A stretch of 64,000 bases of DNA from Alteripontixanthobacter maritimus (GCF_003340475.1 NZ_QBKA01000002.1:939501-1003500); one strand, 5' to 3'. Shown: positions 1-6,452, counted from the stretch's first letter. Translations and numbers: made by a program. Notes: generated by a model not told the origin, from the sequence alone.

Positions 1-179
1 ACATAAAACAGCCTAGAAAATATCTCTGCTTTGTCGGGCAGACGCCTGGCAACGGCGCTACCCTCAGACTTACTCAAGTAGACACTTCTGTCCGCGCCAA
101 AGGCCGCAGTCAGACCATCTACTTCGAAAAACGGGTAGTCAGGAATTTCGCGATCATCGGGCTTAACTTCGATAGCCAT
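1..179 (-). CDS. First gene of leftward phage operon, partial hypothetical protein
   Basis: An open frame begins with ATG at 177-179 and runs off the left edge with 59 residues visible. The visible part is hydrophilic, starting MAIEVKPDDREIPDYPFFEV, and I do not recognise it. A good ribosome binding site (CTGAGGAAC) precedes the start. The gene lies about 36 bases behind the predicted start point of the leftward promoter at 222-250. It is therefore probably the first gene of the leftward early operon, the position of lambda N, and under repressor control. Its function is unknown. Confidence 0.6.
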   Translation of the reverse strand, partial: MAIEVKPDDREIPDYPFFEVDGLTAAFGADRSVYLSKSEGSAVARRLPDKAEIFSRLFY

Positions 180-221
180 TTTCGTTCCTCAGTTGAAGGC
201 AATGCCTTGTCTCTGGGAACG

Positions 222-240
222 GTTATGCATTATGCGTTAC
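222..240. promoter_or_regulatory. Operator OL1
   Basis: The 19-mer GTTATGCATTATGCGTTAC is the exact reverse complement of the site at 946-964. It has a 9-base palindromic core GCATTATGC with imperfect flanking symmetry. It covers the spacer and -10 of the leftward promoter, so a bound repressor would block it. Confidence 0.72.
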
Positions 241-250
241 GAGTAGTCAA
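222..250 (-). promoter_or_regulatory. Leftward early promoter (PL-like)
   Basis: On the minus strand there is a -35 TTGACT (245-250), a 17-base spacer and a -10 CATAAC (222-227). The spacer and -10 contain the operator copy at 222-240. The layout is the same as that of the rightward promoter at 936-964. It would drive the gene ending off the left edge. Confidence 0.65.
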
Positions 251-263
251 CGCATTTTGCGTT
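249..263. promoter_or_regulatory. Operator OL2
   Basis: AACGCATTTTGCGTT is a palindrome with 6-base arms AACGCA/TGCGTT. It lies 8 bases from OL1 and overlaps the end of the leftward -35. A 12-of-15 match in the mirrored position is present at 922-936. Confidence 0.6.
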
Positions 264-284
264 ATTTAATGCGCTTTTTCAAAA

Positions 285-572
285 TTACCCGGTGATGTCT
301 GGGGCGGAAGGCGCTTTGAGTCGATTAAGCTGGACACGCCATACTGCGATCCCAGCAACAAGCACGGGCGCTATTGAGAGAGGCCCTAGAAATTCATCGC
401 CGTATTCCCCGAAGATCGTCAAGGCCGCCACCGCCAAAGTCGCACAAAACGACGTTTTGGCTATCTTTGACGCTGGTGCATCCTCTTTAAACGCGAAGCG
501 CCCAATCGGAATAGTTAGTAGCGCGATCAGTAGAAAGCTGCCGACAAAACGGCCTAACAGATACCAAGTCAA
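285..572 (-). CDS. Small membrane protein co-transcribed with the repressor (Rex-like position)
   Basis: This 95-residue protein has an N-terminal hydrophobic helix (about residues 4-24) and two further hydrophobic stretches (about 42-55 and 62-80), so two to three membrane spans are likely. Its start overlaps the stop of the repressor gene by four bases (ATGA-type coupling). It would therefore be made from the lysogenic transcript between the two operators. Lambda rexB has this position, also encodes a small membrane protein, and acts in superinfection exclusion. There is no sequence evidence of homology, so the role is inferred from position only. Confidence 0.7.
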   Translation of the reverse strand: MTWYLLGRFVGSFLLIALLTIPIGRFAFKEDAPASKIAKTSFCATLAVAALTIFGEYGDEFLGPLSIAPVLVAGIAVWRVQLNRLKAPSAPDITG

Positions 573-898
573 TTACCCTTACCCCCTTGCAGACCCCGCA
601 GATACCCTAGGGCTTCCGCCTGTCGCAGGGGAGGTAGCCGGTCAAAAATGTCCACCACTTCTGCTTTTGGATTCTCATTCTCACCAGGTCCCGCGCCGAC
701 TCCATATAGTAGCCATTGCTCGCGCACTTTGAATCGCCTCGCGTAAACCTCCGCCTTCTTAGCGGGGTAACCCCGGCGGCCATTCTCGTGGCCAAGATAT
801 GTCGAAACGGGAAACCCAAGAGCCTCTGCGGCCTCTTTGCCGGTTTCAAACCCGGCACGTAGGCGGGCGATACGCAGTCTGCTGGATGGATCGGACAT
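569..898 (-). CDS. CI-like lysogeny repressor, HTH only
   Basis: The protein has 109 residues from the ATG at 896-898. A longer reading to 1009 would run through the operator region and is unlikely. An XRE-type helix-turn-helix occupies about residues 5-60 (RIARLRAGFETGKEAAEALG, then VSTYLGHENGRRG). A short tail ends in a helical segment. No S24/LexA-like peptidase domain is present, so RecA-stimulated self-cleavage is not expected. The gene lies divergently from the Cro-like gene with operators between them, and is translationally coupled to the membrane protein downstream. Confidence 0.82.
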   Translation of the reverse strand: MSDPSSRLRIARLRAGFETGKEAAEALGFPVSTYLGHENGRRGYPAKKAEVYARRFKVREQWLLYGVGAGPGENENPKAEVVDIFDRLPPLRQAEALGYLRGLQGGKGN

Positions 899-921
899 AC
901 CACGATCATAATGCAATTCAT

Positions 922-936
922 TACGCAAAAGGCGCT
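922..936. promoter_or_regulatory. Operator OR2
   Basis: TACGCAAAAGGCGCT matches the reverse complement of OL2 at 12 of 15 bases. It lies 9 bases upstream of OR1 and touches the -35 of the rightward promoter, mirroring OL2. Confidence 0.5.
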
Positions 937-964
937 TGCAATCGCGTAACGCATAATGCATAAC
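936..964 (+). promoter_or_regulatory. Rightward early promoter (PR-like)
   Basis: The elements are a -35 TTGCAA (936-941), a 17-base spacer and a -10 CATAAC (959-964). Transcription would be expected to start about seven bases after the -10, that is at about 971, which is the ATG of the Cro-like gene. The first message may therefore be leaderless. Confidence 0.6.
946..964. promoter_or_regulatory. Operator OR1
   Basis: GTAACGCATAATGCATAAC is the exact reverse complement of OL1 at 222-240. It overlaps the spacer and -10 of the rightward promoter. Two identical 19-mers in opposite orientation, flanking repressor and membrane gene, are hard to explain by chance. Confidence 0.75.
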
Positions 965-970
965 GGGTTT

Positions 971-1165
971 ATGAGAACTCACCGAGAGATTATTCGTGAA
1001 GCCGGTCATGCGCAGATTGCCGAACTGACCGGAAGGCCCATTGCAACCGTCCGCTCTTGGGATGGTCGGGATAGCATACCATCGACAGAATGGCTTTTGC
1101 TGGTTGGCGAAGGCCTTTGCGGTGCGGACGAACTCATGTCCGGCGCGGTGAAGAGCGCAGCATGA
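971..1165 (+). CDS. Cro-like helix-turn-helix protein
   Basis: This 64-residue protein is divergent from the repressor. The sequence HAQIAELTGRPIATVRSWDG (about residues 12-31) fits a helix-turn-helix of the kind found in small phage regulators. An in-frame ATG at 956 lies inside operator OR1 and the -10, so 971 is the better start. No clear ribosome binding site precedes 971, which agrees with a leaderless message. It probably represses the lysogenic promoter; the exact target sites are inferred. Confidence 0.7.
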   Translation: MRTHREIIREAGHAQIAELTGRPIATVRSWDGRDSIPSTEWLLLVGEGLCGADELMSGAVKSAA

Positions 1166-1167
1166 CG

Positions 1168-1560
1168 CTATCCAGCTTCCCGCTCAGCAAACCATTCATC
1201 CATGGCAGCAATGGAACGTCTGGCATGGGCGTAATAGTCGCTAACCCGCATGGCAATGGTGTGTTCTTTCCCGCCATCCAGCGTGGAGATGTAAACGATC
1301 CCGTCAATAATTTCGACAGTGGGCTGAACGTTGACGAACCTTGCGTCGGTGTAATTTCGGGACCGGATGGGTTCGACCGGCTGAGCGACAAGATCGGCTT
1401 CGTCGCAGATAGCAATGGCTCTAAGCGCCTGCTGGCGAGTGAACGAAACGGGAAGGCAGAACGCCCTGCCCATCGGCCCCTTGAGGAAGAACAGCCCGCC
1501 TTCCTTGTGCATTTCAACCGACTTGTTGACGAGCGCGGCGATTTTAGTCGTTTCTGCCAT
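1168..1560 (-). CDS. Hypothetical phage protein
   Basis: This 130-residue, mostly hydrophilic protein is convergent with the Cro-like gene and sits against the direction of the early operon. The ATG at 1558-1560 is preceded by an AGG-rich stretch (TCGGGGGAAGCGACAGGAGG on the minus strand). I recognise no domain. The composition looks protein-like, with blocks such as VQPTVEIIDGIVYISTLDGG suggesting beta structure. As an inward-facing single gene in an early region it could be expressed in the lysogen. Confidence 0.6.
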   Translation of the reverse strand: MAETTKIAALVNKSVEMHKEGGLFFLKGPMGRAFCLPVSFTRQQALRAIAICDEADLVAQPVEPIRSRNYTDARFVNVQPTVEIIDGIVYISTLDGGKEHTIAMRVSDYYAHARRSIAAMDEWFAEREAG

Positions 1561-1658
1561 GATTTCAGCCTCCTGTCGCTTCCCCCGACCCTAGGTGCTT
1601 TTGCTGCCTCAGGTATTAACAACTTGATAGGAAACGTGAAAAAAGCGGGGTCGGCAGC

Positions 1659-1796
1659 ATGAGCGGCGTGGACGTTTCTGCCCTGCATCGCCGGGCCATT
1701 ATCCTGACGGCAGCAAACCGTCTTTCGCGGCACTTCCCGCCATACCTCGGATATCCGCGCCCTCATAACGACAATGGACCGGAGCGCGCAGCATGA
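1659..1796 (+). CDS. Small hypothetical protein (45 aa)
   Basis: This short frame from ATG 1659 to TGA 1796 is the first of the tightly coupled early operon. It overlaps the next ORF by ATGA. The peptide is basic in its first half (ALHRRAIILTAANRLSRHFP) and Pro/Asn-rich at the end. Support is limited to position and coupling. Confidence 0.4.
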   Translation: MSGVDVSALHRRAIILTAANRLSRHFPPYLGYPRPHNDNGPERAA

Positions 1797-1906
1797 GCGC
1801 CCTTCACACCGCCCTTATCGGAACAGACGGTCTGACCCTGATCGCTGTTATCATCGCAATTCCGGTTATCGCCGTGTGTCTGCGCAACGCAATGCGGAGG
1901 GGGTGA
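1793..1906 (+). CDS. Tiny membrane peptide (37 aa)
   Basis: It runs from ATG 1793 to TGA 1904-1906, overlapping the ORF before it by four bases. One hydrophobic helix (LTLIAVIIAIPVIAVC, about residues 15-30) is followed by a basic tail (LRNAMRRG), so one membrane span with the tail inside is likely. It directly precedes the first methyltransferase-like gene. A second tiny hydrophobic ORF precedes the second copy at 3194. Confidence 0.5.
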   Translation: MSALHTALIGTDGLTLIAVIIAIPVIAVCLRNAMRRG

Positions 1907-1909
1907 GGG

Positions 1910-2515
1910 ATGATTGCTGCGCTGTTTGTGCAAACTAACGGTTGTTACTTTGGAATTGATCATGTCGATCCATGGGACGAGGCCCGTGATGCCCGGTCTT
2001 ACAATGGACCTTGGCCGATAATAGCTCACCCTCCCTGCCAACTTTGGGGTGCAATGGCAGCGGTTAATTTTGCTCGTTGGGGTGGTGAGCATAACCGACC
2101 GGGCAATGATGGTGGTTGTTTCGCTTCGGCATTGAAGGCGCTGCGCAAATATGGGGGTGTCTTGGAGCACCCCGCAAAAAGCCGTGCCTGGAAAGCTTAC
2201 GGCTTGCAAAAACCCAAGGGGATTGGCTGGGCAAGAGTTTCCGATCGCGAGTGGGTTTGCGAGGTTTGGCAATCCGCCTATGGCCATCGAGCAAACAAGG
2301 CCACTTGGCTTTGTTATGTCGGACAGAACGAACCGACTGCTTTGCTTTGGGATCGTCCTCGGGGTTCTCATCAAGTTGGTTTCCACGACCAACGTGGCCC
2401 TGCCCGGAATAAGCCGACGCTTAATAAGGCAGAGGCCAATGCAACGCCTCTCAATTTTCGCAACGCGCTGCTTGAGTTGGCTTGCACCTCGCAAGCCATT
2501 CCGGTGTCCGCTTAA
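1910..2515 (+). CDS. Compact C5-methyltransferase-like phage protein, copy 1
   Basis: The protein has 201 residues, with a strong GGAGGGGGTGAGGG binding site before ATG 1910. Residues 1-50 read like a compressed cytosine-C5-methyltransferase start: ALFVQTNGCYFG (motif I-like), DPWDEARDA (motif II-like) and AHPPCQLWG (residues 39-47, motif IV-like Pro-Cys). GGVLEHP (82-88) sits where motif VI would be. Real C5 enzymes are longer and carry a target-recognition domain, which is absent here. A paralogue lies at 3271-3936. Catalysis is uncertain; it could bind or modify nucleotides or DNA, or be non-enzymatic. Confidence 0.7.
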   Translation: MIAALFVQTNGCYFGIDHVDPWDEARDARSYNGPWPIIAHPPCQLWGAMAAVNFARWGGEHNRPGNDGGCFASALKALRKYGGVLEHPAKSRAWKAYGLQKPKGIGWARVSDREWVCEVWQSAYGHRANKATWLCYVGQNEPTALLWDRPRGSHQVGFHDQRGPARNKPTLNKAEANATPLNFRNALLELACTSQAIPVSA

Positions 2516-2782
2516 ATGCGCCCCCCGTCCATCCCCGATAGCGAAACAGACGGCACCCTGATCTGGCCACGCGACTTCACCGACCTTGCCGGATGGCAGG
2601 CCAAGGTCCGCGAGCAACAGGCGGCTGACAATGCCCCGCACCATCGCATGGGAAGCAGCGTGTGCACCATTCCCGACTGCGGACAGCCTGAAGGCACTCA
2701 CTGCACCATGACCGGCTGCCCCGGTAGTTCGCTGTCTCGCTCTTTCCATTCCACAAGTAATAGCCCGAAAGGTCACCGCTAA
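2516..2782 (+). CDS. Cys-rich small hypothetical protein
   Basis: This 88-residue protein starts immediately after the previous stop (TAA ATG). Four cysteines in residues 50-70 (pattern C-x4-C-x7-C-x4-C, CTIPDCGQPEGTHCTMTGC) could hold a metal ion. The rest is polar and probably disordered. I do not recognise it. The opposite strand has a Cys-rich frame too, but spacing and direction favour this one. Confidence 0.5.
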   Translation: MRPPSIPDSETDGTLIWPRDFTDLAGWQAKVREQQAADNAPHHRMGSSVCTIPDCGQPEGTHCTMTGCPGSSLSRSFHSTSNSPKGHR

Positions 2783-2783
2783 C

Positions 2784-3197
2784 ATGGCCCACGATTGCAC
2801 AATAACGGCAGTGATGAAAACCGTTCAGCAGGACATGTTCCGTCTGGCAGCGAACCGTGGCGCAACGCAAAAGATGATTGCCGCCAAAACCGGGCTAAGC
2901 TCGTCCGTTATTGGCCAGTATGCGCGCGGTGAATCGGCTATGTCCGGTCCATCGCTGTTCAAGATGATCGGCGTTATTCCTGACGACCTGCTGAGCCTGC
3001 TTTTGCCTGATGGCATGTTTTTTGTGCGGGCCGGCGGCGACCTCGACCACGACACGCTGGCAACCCACTGCATCGAATATGCTGCCGAATATGCGGCGGC
3101 TCGCAATCCGGCAAGTCCGGATGGTGTGGATATTGCCGAATGCGAAAGTGAACGGCTGACGGCCTGCGGGTCCAAGCTGAAGGCGGTGGGCGCATGA
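2784..3197 (+). CDS. HTH phage regulator
   Basis: This 137-residue protein has a helix-turn-helix at about residues 22-60 (ATQKMIAAKTGLSSSVIGQY, then ARGESAMSG), typical of XRE-like phage regulators. The C-terminal half is acidic and helical. Its position early in the operon suggests a CII- or Cro-type regulatory role, but the target is unknown. AAAGGT at 2769-2774 supports the start at 2784; a second ATG at 2814 is possible. Confidence 0.7.
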   Translation: MAHDCTITAVMKTVQQDMFRLAANRGATQKMIAAKTGLSSSVIGQYARGESAMSGPSLFKMIGVIPDDLLSLLLPDGMFFVRAGGDLDHDTLATHCIEYAAEYAAARNPASPDGVDIAECESERLTACGSKLKAVGA

Positions 3198-3283
3198 ACT
3201 CCTTCCTCCACGGCCTCCGCAACGGGTTGTTAGCCTCAACGCCTTTCTGGGCCATCCTAGGGGGTGTCCTGTGGGTAATCTGA
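3194..3283 (+). CDS. Tiny hydrophobic peptide (29 aa)
   Basis: It runs from ATG 3194 (ATGA overlap with the HTH gene) to TGA 3281-3283. The C-terminal half is hydrophobic (STPFWAILGGVLWVI). It overlaps the next gene by 13 bases and ends just inside it, so it may act by translational coupling as much as by its product. It parallels the tiny membrane ORF before the other methyltransferase-like copy. Confidence 0.4.
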   Translation: MNSFLHGLRNGLLASTPFWAILGGVLWVI

Positions 3284-3936
3284 CAACCATTGCCGCGTTG
3301 TACGTCCAATCCGGCGGGTGCTACTTTGGCGAACACGATATAGACCCATGGGACGAAGCGCGGGATGCCCGCAATTATACCGGTCCGCATCCTGTCGTGG
3401 CGCACCCACCGTGTCAGCGATGGGGTAAGTTGTGGGCGGGACAACCGCTTTATATCAAGCGCACCGGTATTCGCAAAGTCAAAGGCGATGATGGCGGATG
3501 CTTTGCTGCGGCCCTTGATGCCGTGCGCCGGTACGGCGGGGTTCTTGAGCACCCGTGGGGTAGCCATGCCTGGGCACATTTCAATCTGAACAAACCGCCA
3601 AGGGAAGGTGGCTGGATTGCTGCCGAACTGCCCGGAACCGTTCCGGGCTGGACTTGCTGTGTCGAGCAGGGACGCTACGGGCATTACGCCCGAAAACCAA
3701 CATTACTGCTGGCTTATGGAACCGACCTTCCAGAGCTTGACTGGGGCGTAGGCGAGCCACGTCTGGACCCTGCCGTAATTGAACGGATGGGTTTGAAGCG
3801 GGCAAAGCGCCTTGGCGAAGTCGGCGCGCGCGGCGGCGGTCAAGACAGCACGCCCCGCATCGGAACCCCCGAACCATTCCGCAAACTACTGATCGGCATG
3901 GCTCGTTCGGTTGATTCCGAAAGGATGGCAGCATGA
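3271..3936 (+). CDS. Compact C5-methyltransferase-like phage protein, copy 2
   Basis: The protein has 221 residues and starts at GTG 3271 behind a GGGGGTG binding site. It is a clear paralogue of the protein at 1910-2515: the blocks GGCYFG, DPWDEARDAR, AHPPCQRWG (residues 44-52), DDGGCFAAALDAVRRYGGVL and LEHPWGSHAW all have counterparts there. It also has a longer middle and a C-terminal TPEPFRKLLIGMA. The Pro-Cys in HPPC corresponds to the C5-methyltransferase catalytic motif, but no target-recognition domain is present. Function is inferred and uncertain. Confidence 0.7.
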   Translation: MGNLTTIAALYVQSGGCYFGEHDIDPWDEARDARNYTGPHPVVAHPPCQRWGKLWAGQPLYIKRTGIRKVKGDDGGCFAAALDAVRRYGGVLEHPWGSHAWAHFNLNKPPREGGWIAAELPGTVPGWTCCVEQGRYGHYARKPTLLLAYGTDLPELDWGVGEPRLDPAVIERMGLKRAKRLGEVGARGGGQDSTPRIGTPEPFRKLLIGMARSVDSERMAA

Positions 3937-4124
3937 GGCTCTTGAACTACTTCCGCCGCCGCAATGACGGCCGGGCCGAGCCGGACTTCACGAACGAAGC
4001 TCCGCACCCTGAACAATCGCTGGCGATGATCGCCCGGCAGATCGATCGCAACCTTGCCCAGCGTAAGGCCCTGCGAGACGAACCCGGCAAGCGCGGATGG
4101 CTGACGCGGCGGGGGCGGGCATGA
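3933..4124 (+). CDS. Small basic hypothetical protein
   Basis: This 63-residue protein is coupled by ATGA to the gene before it and by ATGA to the gene after it. Basic clusters occur at both ends (NYFRRRNDGR and KRGWLTRRGRA) with a helical middle. I do not recognise it. Tight coupling on both sides supports it being translated. Confidence 0.6.
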   Translation: MRLLNYFRRRNDGRAEPDFTNEAPHPEQSLAMIARQIDRNLAQRKALRDEPGKRGWLTRRGRA

Positions 4125-4738
4125 TACCCATAACTCACTGTGATTTCAAGTTTCGCGCCATGATGGTTCGCGGCTCGCAAAGGTTGGCAGAGGCTTTGGG
4201 CGCAGCGACAGAGCAGCGCTGGCCCTGTGGGCATCATCGCACCGAGCTTACTACGCATACGGTCGGCTTCGTCAAGCAGTGCAAGCCATGCCGTCGGCAA
4301 AAATGTCGTAGGAGCCTGCAAACCAATGTCATGCGCGCACGAAGCAAGCAAATGCTTCTGGGGCGGGAGGCTGCTGCGGCGGCGCGTGAGATTGCCAACA
4401 GCCGGCAGATCGAGGCCGAGCGGTTGTATGAACTACGTTCGGGCCGGATGCGCCCACCAAAGCTGAAGGACGCTGTAGCCAAGACCTTCGGGTTGACCTC
4501 GGCTGACATTGACGGACCTTGCCGCCGTGCCAGTCACACACATCCGCGAAGTGTAATTACTCGCATACTACGTGAGCGTCATTGGTCGTTCCCACAAATC
4601 GGGCGAATGATAGGCGGCCGCGACCATTCGACAGTTTTCAATTCTTATCACAATTTCGAGAAATACGCCGCCGTAAACCCACGCGTTCAAATGGCATACG
4701 ATCGGTTCAAGGACCGAGCGCCGGAGGTGGATACATGA
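4121..4738 (+). CDS. Replication protein with DnaA domain-IV-like C-terminus
   Basis: The protein has 205 residues from ATG 4121 (ATGA overlap). The C-terminal 85 residues carry the DnaA DNA-binding signature GGRDHSTV (165-172), preceded by an alternating helix block ending FPQIGRMI. No AAA+ ATPase domain is present. The N-terminal half holds a possible zinc site (C36, H38/H39, C54, C57, C61). It probably recognises DnaA-box-like sites at the phage origin or recruits host replication proteins. It is followed directly by a nuclease and a replication-organiser-like gene. Confidence 0.82.
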   Translation: MIPITHCDFKFRAMMVRGSQRLAEALGAATEQRWPCGHHRTELTTHTVGFVKQCKPCRRQKCRRSLQTNVMRARSKQMLLGREAAAAAREIANSRQIEAERLYELRSGRMRPPKLKDAVAKTFGLTSADIDGPCRRASHTHPRSVITRILRERHWSFPQIGRMIGGRDHSTVFNSYHNFEKYAAVNPRVQMAYDRFKDRAPEVDT

Positions 4739-5085
4739 TCCACGCCGAAAGCATCATCCAGAAGGCGATGGTGAAGCACATTCGCGCCAAAGGCCTGTTT
4801 GTTTGCCACGTTCCGAACGGAGGGAAGCTGCCTGGCACTCGCCAGCAGAAGTTGCGTACCGGCGCGCGCCTAAAAGCTGAGGGCCTTGTCGCAGGATTCC
4901 CCGATCTGGTGCTGTATGGCCCTGAGGGCCGCGTAGGCATGATCGAGGTAAAGGCGGAAGGGAAGTATCAACAACCGAACCAGAAGACTTGTCAGGCGGC
5001 GTTAGAAGCCCTTGGCCACCGTTATGCCGTGTGCAGGTCCAATGACGATGTAGACGAAACCCTGAGCGAATGGGGTTGGGCATGA
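4735..5085 (+). CDS. VRR-NUC domain nuclease
   Basis: The protein has 116 residues from ATG 4735, with GGAGGTGG just upstream and an ATGA overlap. The single domain matches VRR-NUC phage nucleases: GFPDLVL (54-60, Asp 57) and MIEVKAEGK (69-77, Glu 71 and Lys 73) form the PD-(D/E)XK core, followed by the Gln-rich KYQQPNQK. Such proteins are common beside phage replication genes and are thought to act on branched or flapped DNA, in the place of a Holliday-junction resolvase. Confidence 0.88.
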   Translation: MIHAESIIQKAMVKHIRAKGLFVCHVPNGGKLPGTRQQKLRTGARLKAEGLVAGFPDLVLYGPEGRVGMIEVKAEGKYQQPNQKTCQAALEALGHRYAVCRSNDDVDETLSEWGWA

Positions 5086-5753
5086 GCATCAACGCGGCAG
5101 CCGTGCAAATCTTGGTAGATAAAGGCCTTTCAGCGCAGGATATTGCCGATGTCATGGCTGCGTCTGAAAAGAAGAGGGACCATACCGGCGCTGAGCGGCA
5201 GGCTCGCTATCGTGCCAAGCGTAAGGTTGTAAAGTCACGCCGTCACAGTAACGGCGTTACGCCCCCTATAGATATAACTCATACCCCCAGTGACATTTCA
5301 TCTGACGATGAAAGTCACTCTTCAGCGGACGACCCCGAAACGGTTTTGGAAGTTTGGCGGGGTGTAGCCAAGCCGCTTGACCTGTCCTGCTGGGAAAAGC
5401 TGACGCCCAAGCGCCGAAAACTGATCGCTTCGAGGCTGCGAGACCACGGTTTTGAACCGATCCGCCAAGCAATCGAACACATTCCGAAAAGCGCGTTTCT
5501 GCGGGGTGAGAAGGGCGATTGGACTGGGGCAAACCTCGATTTCCTGATGCGACCCGACACCGTTCCAAAAATCCTTGAGGGCCAATACGATGACCGAAAG
5601 CAAACCAATGACCGCCGCCCTGCCGCAAACGAGGAAATCCGAAACCCATACGCTCGCGTTGCTGCAAGACGAGCGGCTGAGCGAACTGCTGCTGAGCAAC
5701 GACAGCCCGGTGGTGGGGCCAGTGACGGCAGGCAAATTGCAATCGTTCGCTGA
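5082..5753 (+). CDS. Phage replication initiator / replisome organiser-like protein
   Basis: The protein has 223 residues from ATG 5082 (ATGA overlap with the nuclease). The N-terminal 30 residues are helical. Next come a basic linker (RQARYRAKRKVVKSRRH) and an acidic Ser-rich segment. The C-terminal domain is typical of phage replication initiators: TPKRRKLIASRLRDHGFE, then AFLRGEKGDWTGANLDFLMRP and KILEGQYDDR. It probably recruits the host helicase. Codons 170-223 overlap the next gene in another frame. Confidence 0.75.
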   Translation: MSINAAAVQILVDKGLSAQDIADVMAASEKKRDHTGAERQARYRAKRKVVKSRRHSNGVTPPIDITHTPSDISSDDESHSSADDPETVLEVWRGVAKPLDLSCWEKLTPKRRKLIASRLRDHGFEPIRQAIEHIPKSAFLRGEKGDWTGANLDFLMRPDTVPKILEGQYDDRKQTNDRRPAANEEIRNPYARVAARRAAERTAAEQRQPGGGASDGRQIAIVR

Positions 5754-6123
5754 CACGCCGGAGCCGCCGCTGGCAACGCAGGGGCAGGTGGAAACCATGT
5801 TAGGCAAGCTGGCGATGGCAACCGCGCAGGCGAGGCTTTCGGATGCGGAAGTCGATGAGCGGTTCAACCTCTATTGGCTGGCGCTGAACGATATTCCCGC
5901 CGACGACCTACGCGCCGGTTTCGTGGATATTGTGCGGGGTAAGACGTTCCTGCCGGTTCCGGCCGAAATTCGGACCGCTGCCCTGCGCCATGGTGCGGTT
6001 CGCAAGTACGCGAAGAGCCGGGCGAAGCACCTGGTTTGGCTGCATGAACGCGAATGGCAGGAGCCGACCGCCGACTTTGTAGATCCCGCCGAAGTCCGGG
6101 CGCTGGTGCCGCGTGCAGCATGA
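5590..6123 (+). CDS. Putative helicase-loader-like phage protein
   Basis: The protein has 177 residues if started at ATG 5590, overlapping the preceding gene by 164 bases in a different frame. A later start (for example ATG 5797) would remove the overlap but lose 69 residues. The part from about residue 70 on is helical with a conserved-looking block LNDIPADDLRAGFVDIVRGK followed by FLPVPAEIR. That resembles the layout of lambda P-type helicase loaders, where a similar fl-P-sv-g-eF segment occurs. The similarity is weak and the role is inferred mainly from position. Confidence 0.6.
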   Translation: MTESKPMTAALPQTRKSETHTLALLQDERLSELLLSNDSPVVGPVTAGKLQSFADTPEPPLATQGQVETMLGKLAMATAQARLSDAEVDERFNLYWLALNDIPADDLRAGFVDIVRGKTFLPVPAEIRTAALRHGAVRKYAKSRAKHLVWLHEREWQEPTADFVDPAEVRALVPRAA

Positions 6124-6301
6124 CGTACCTGCACCTGGCTTCAAACTGGTTAGCGGCAAACAAGGCCCGCGCGGTGGCGACAAGTGGTGGGTCCAGCTTC
6201 GCACCGGTTGGGTTGATAACCTTGCGCCGTGGCCTGCCAAGGGGCCTCGCTGGAAGCATGATGGAGGGCCGGGCGATGTGGTGGCGGTCAAGCGGGCGTG
6301 A
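6113..6301 (+). CDS. Small conserved-type phage protein
   Basis: This 62-residue protein starts with GTG 6113, overlapping the previous gene by 11 bases. Regular tryptophans (KWWVQLRTGWVDN, PWPAKGPRW) and the ending GDVVAVKRA give the pattern of a small beta-rich phage protein seen in many alphaproteobacterial prophages. Its function is unknown. Between this gene and 6453 there are only short, weakly supported frames (for example 6298-6432 and 6403-6468). Confidence 0.6.
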   Translation: MQHDVPAPGFKLVSGKQGPRGGDKWWVQLRTGWVDNLAPWPAKGPRWKHDGGPGDVVAVKRA

Positions 6302-6452
6302 ACGCGATACGGATCGAAGCCCGAAGGGCCGAGACGATAGACTCGGTTCACGAGAGCCGGGGCCGAAGGCATTGCCAAACCTTGAGAGGACTACGGAAAC
6401 ATGAACTCCAAATATGCACGCGGATGGTTTGAATTGAGCGGGAGGAAGATGA

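Noticed and set aside
2577-2870. A Cys-rich 97-codon minus-strand frame
   Set aside because: It lies opposite two tightly spaced plus-strand operon genes; the cysteines mirror the plus-strand codons.
6298-6432. A 44-codon frame starting at an overlapping GTG, and a 21-codon frame at 6403-6468
   Set aside because: Coupling is possible, but the peptides show no pattern and binding sites are poor; support is too weak to list.
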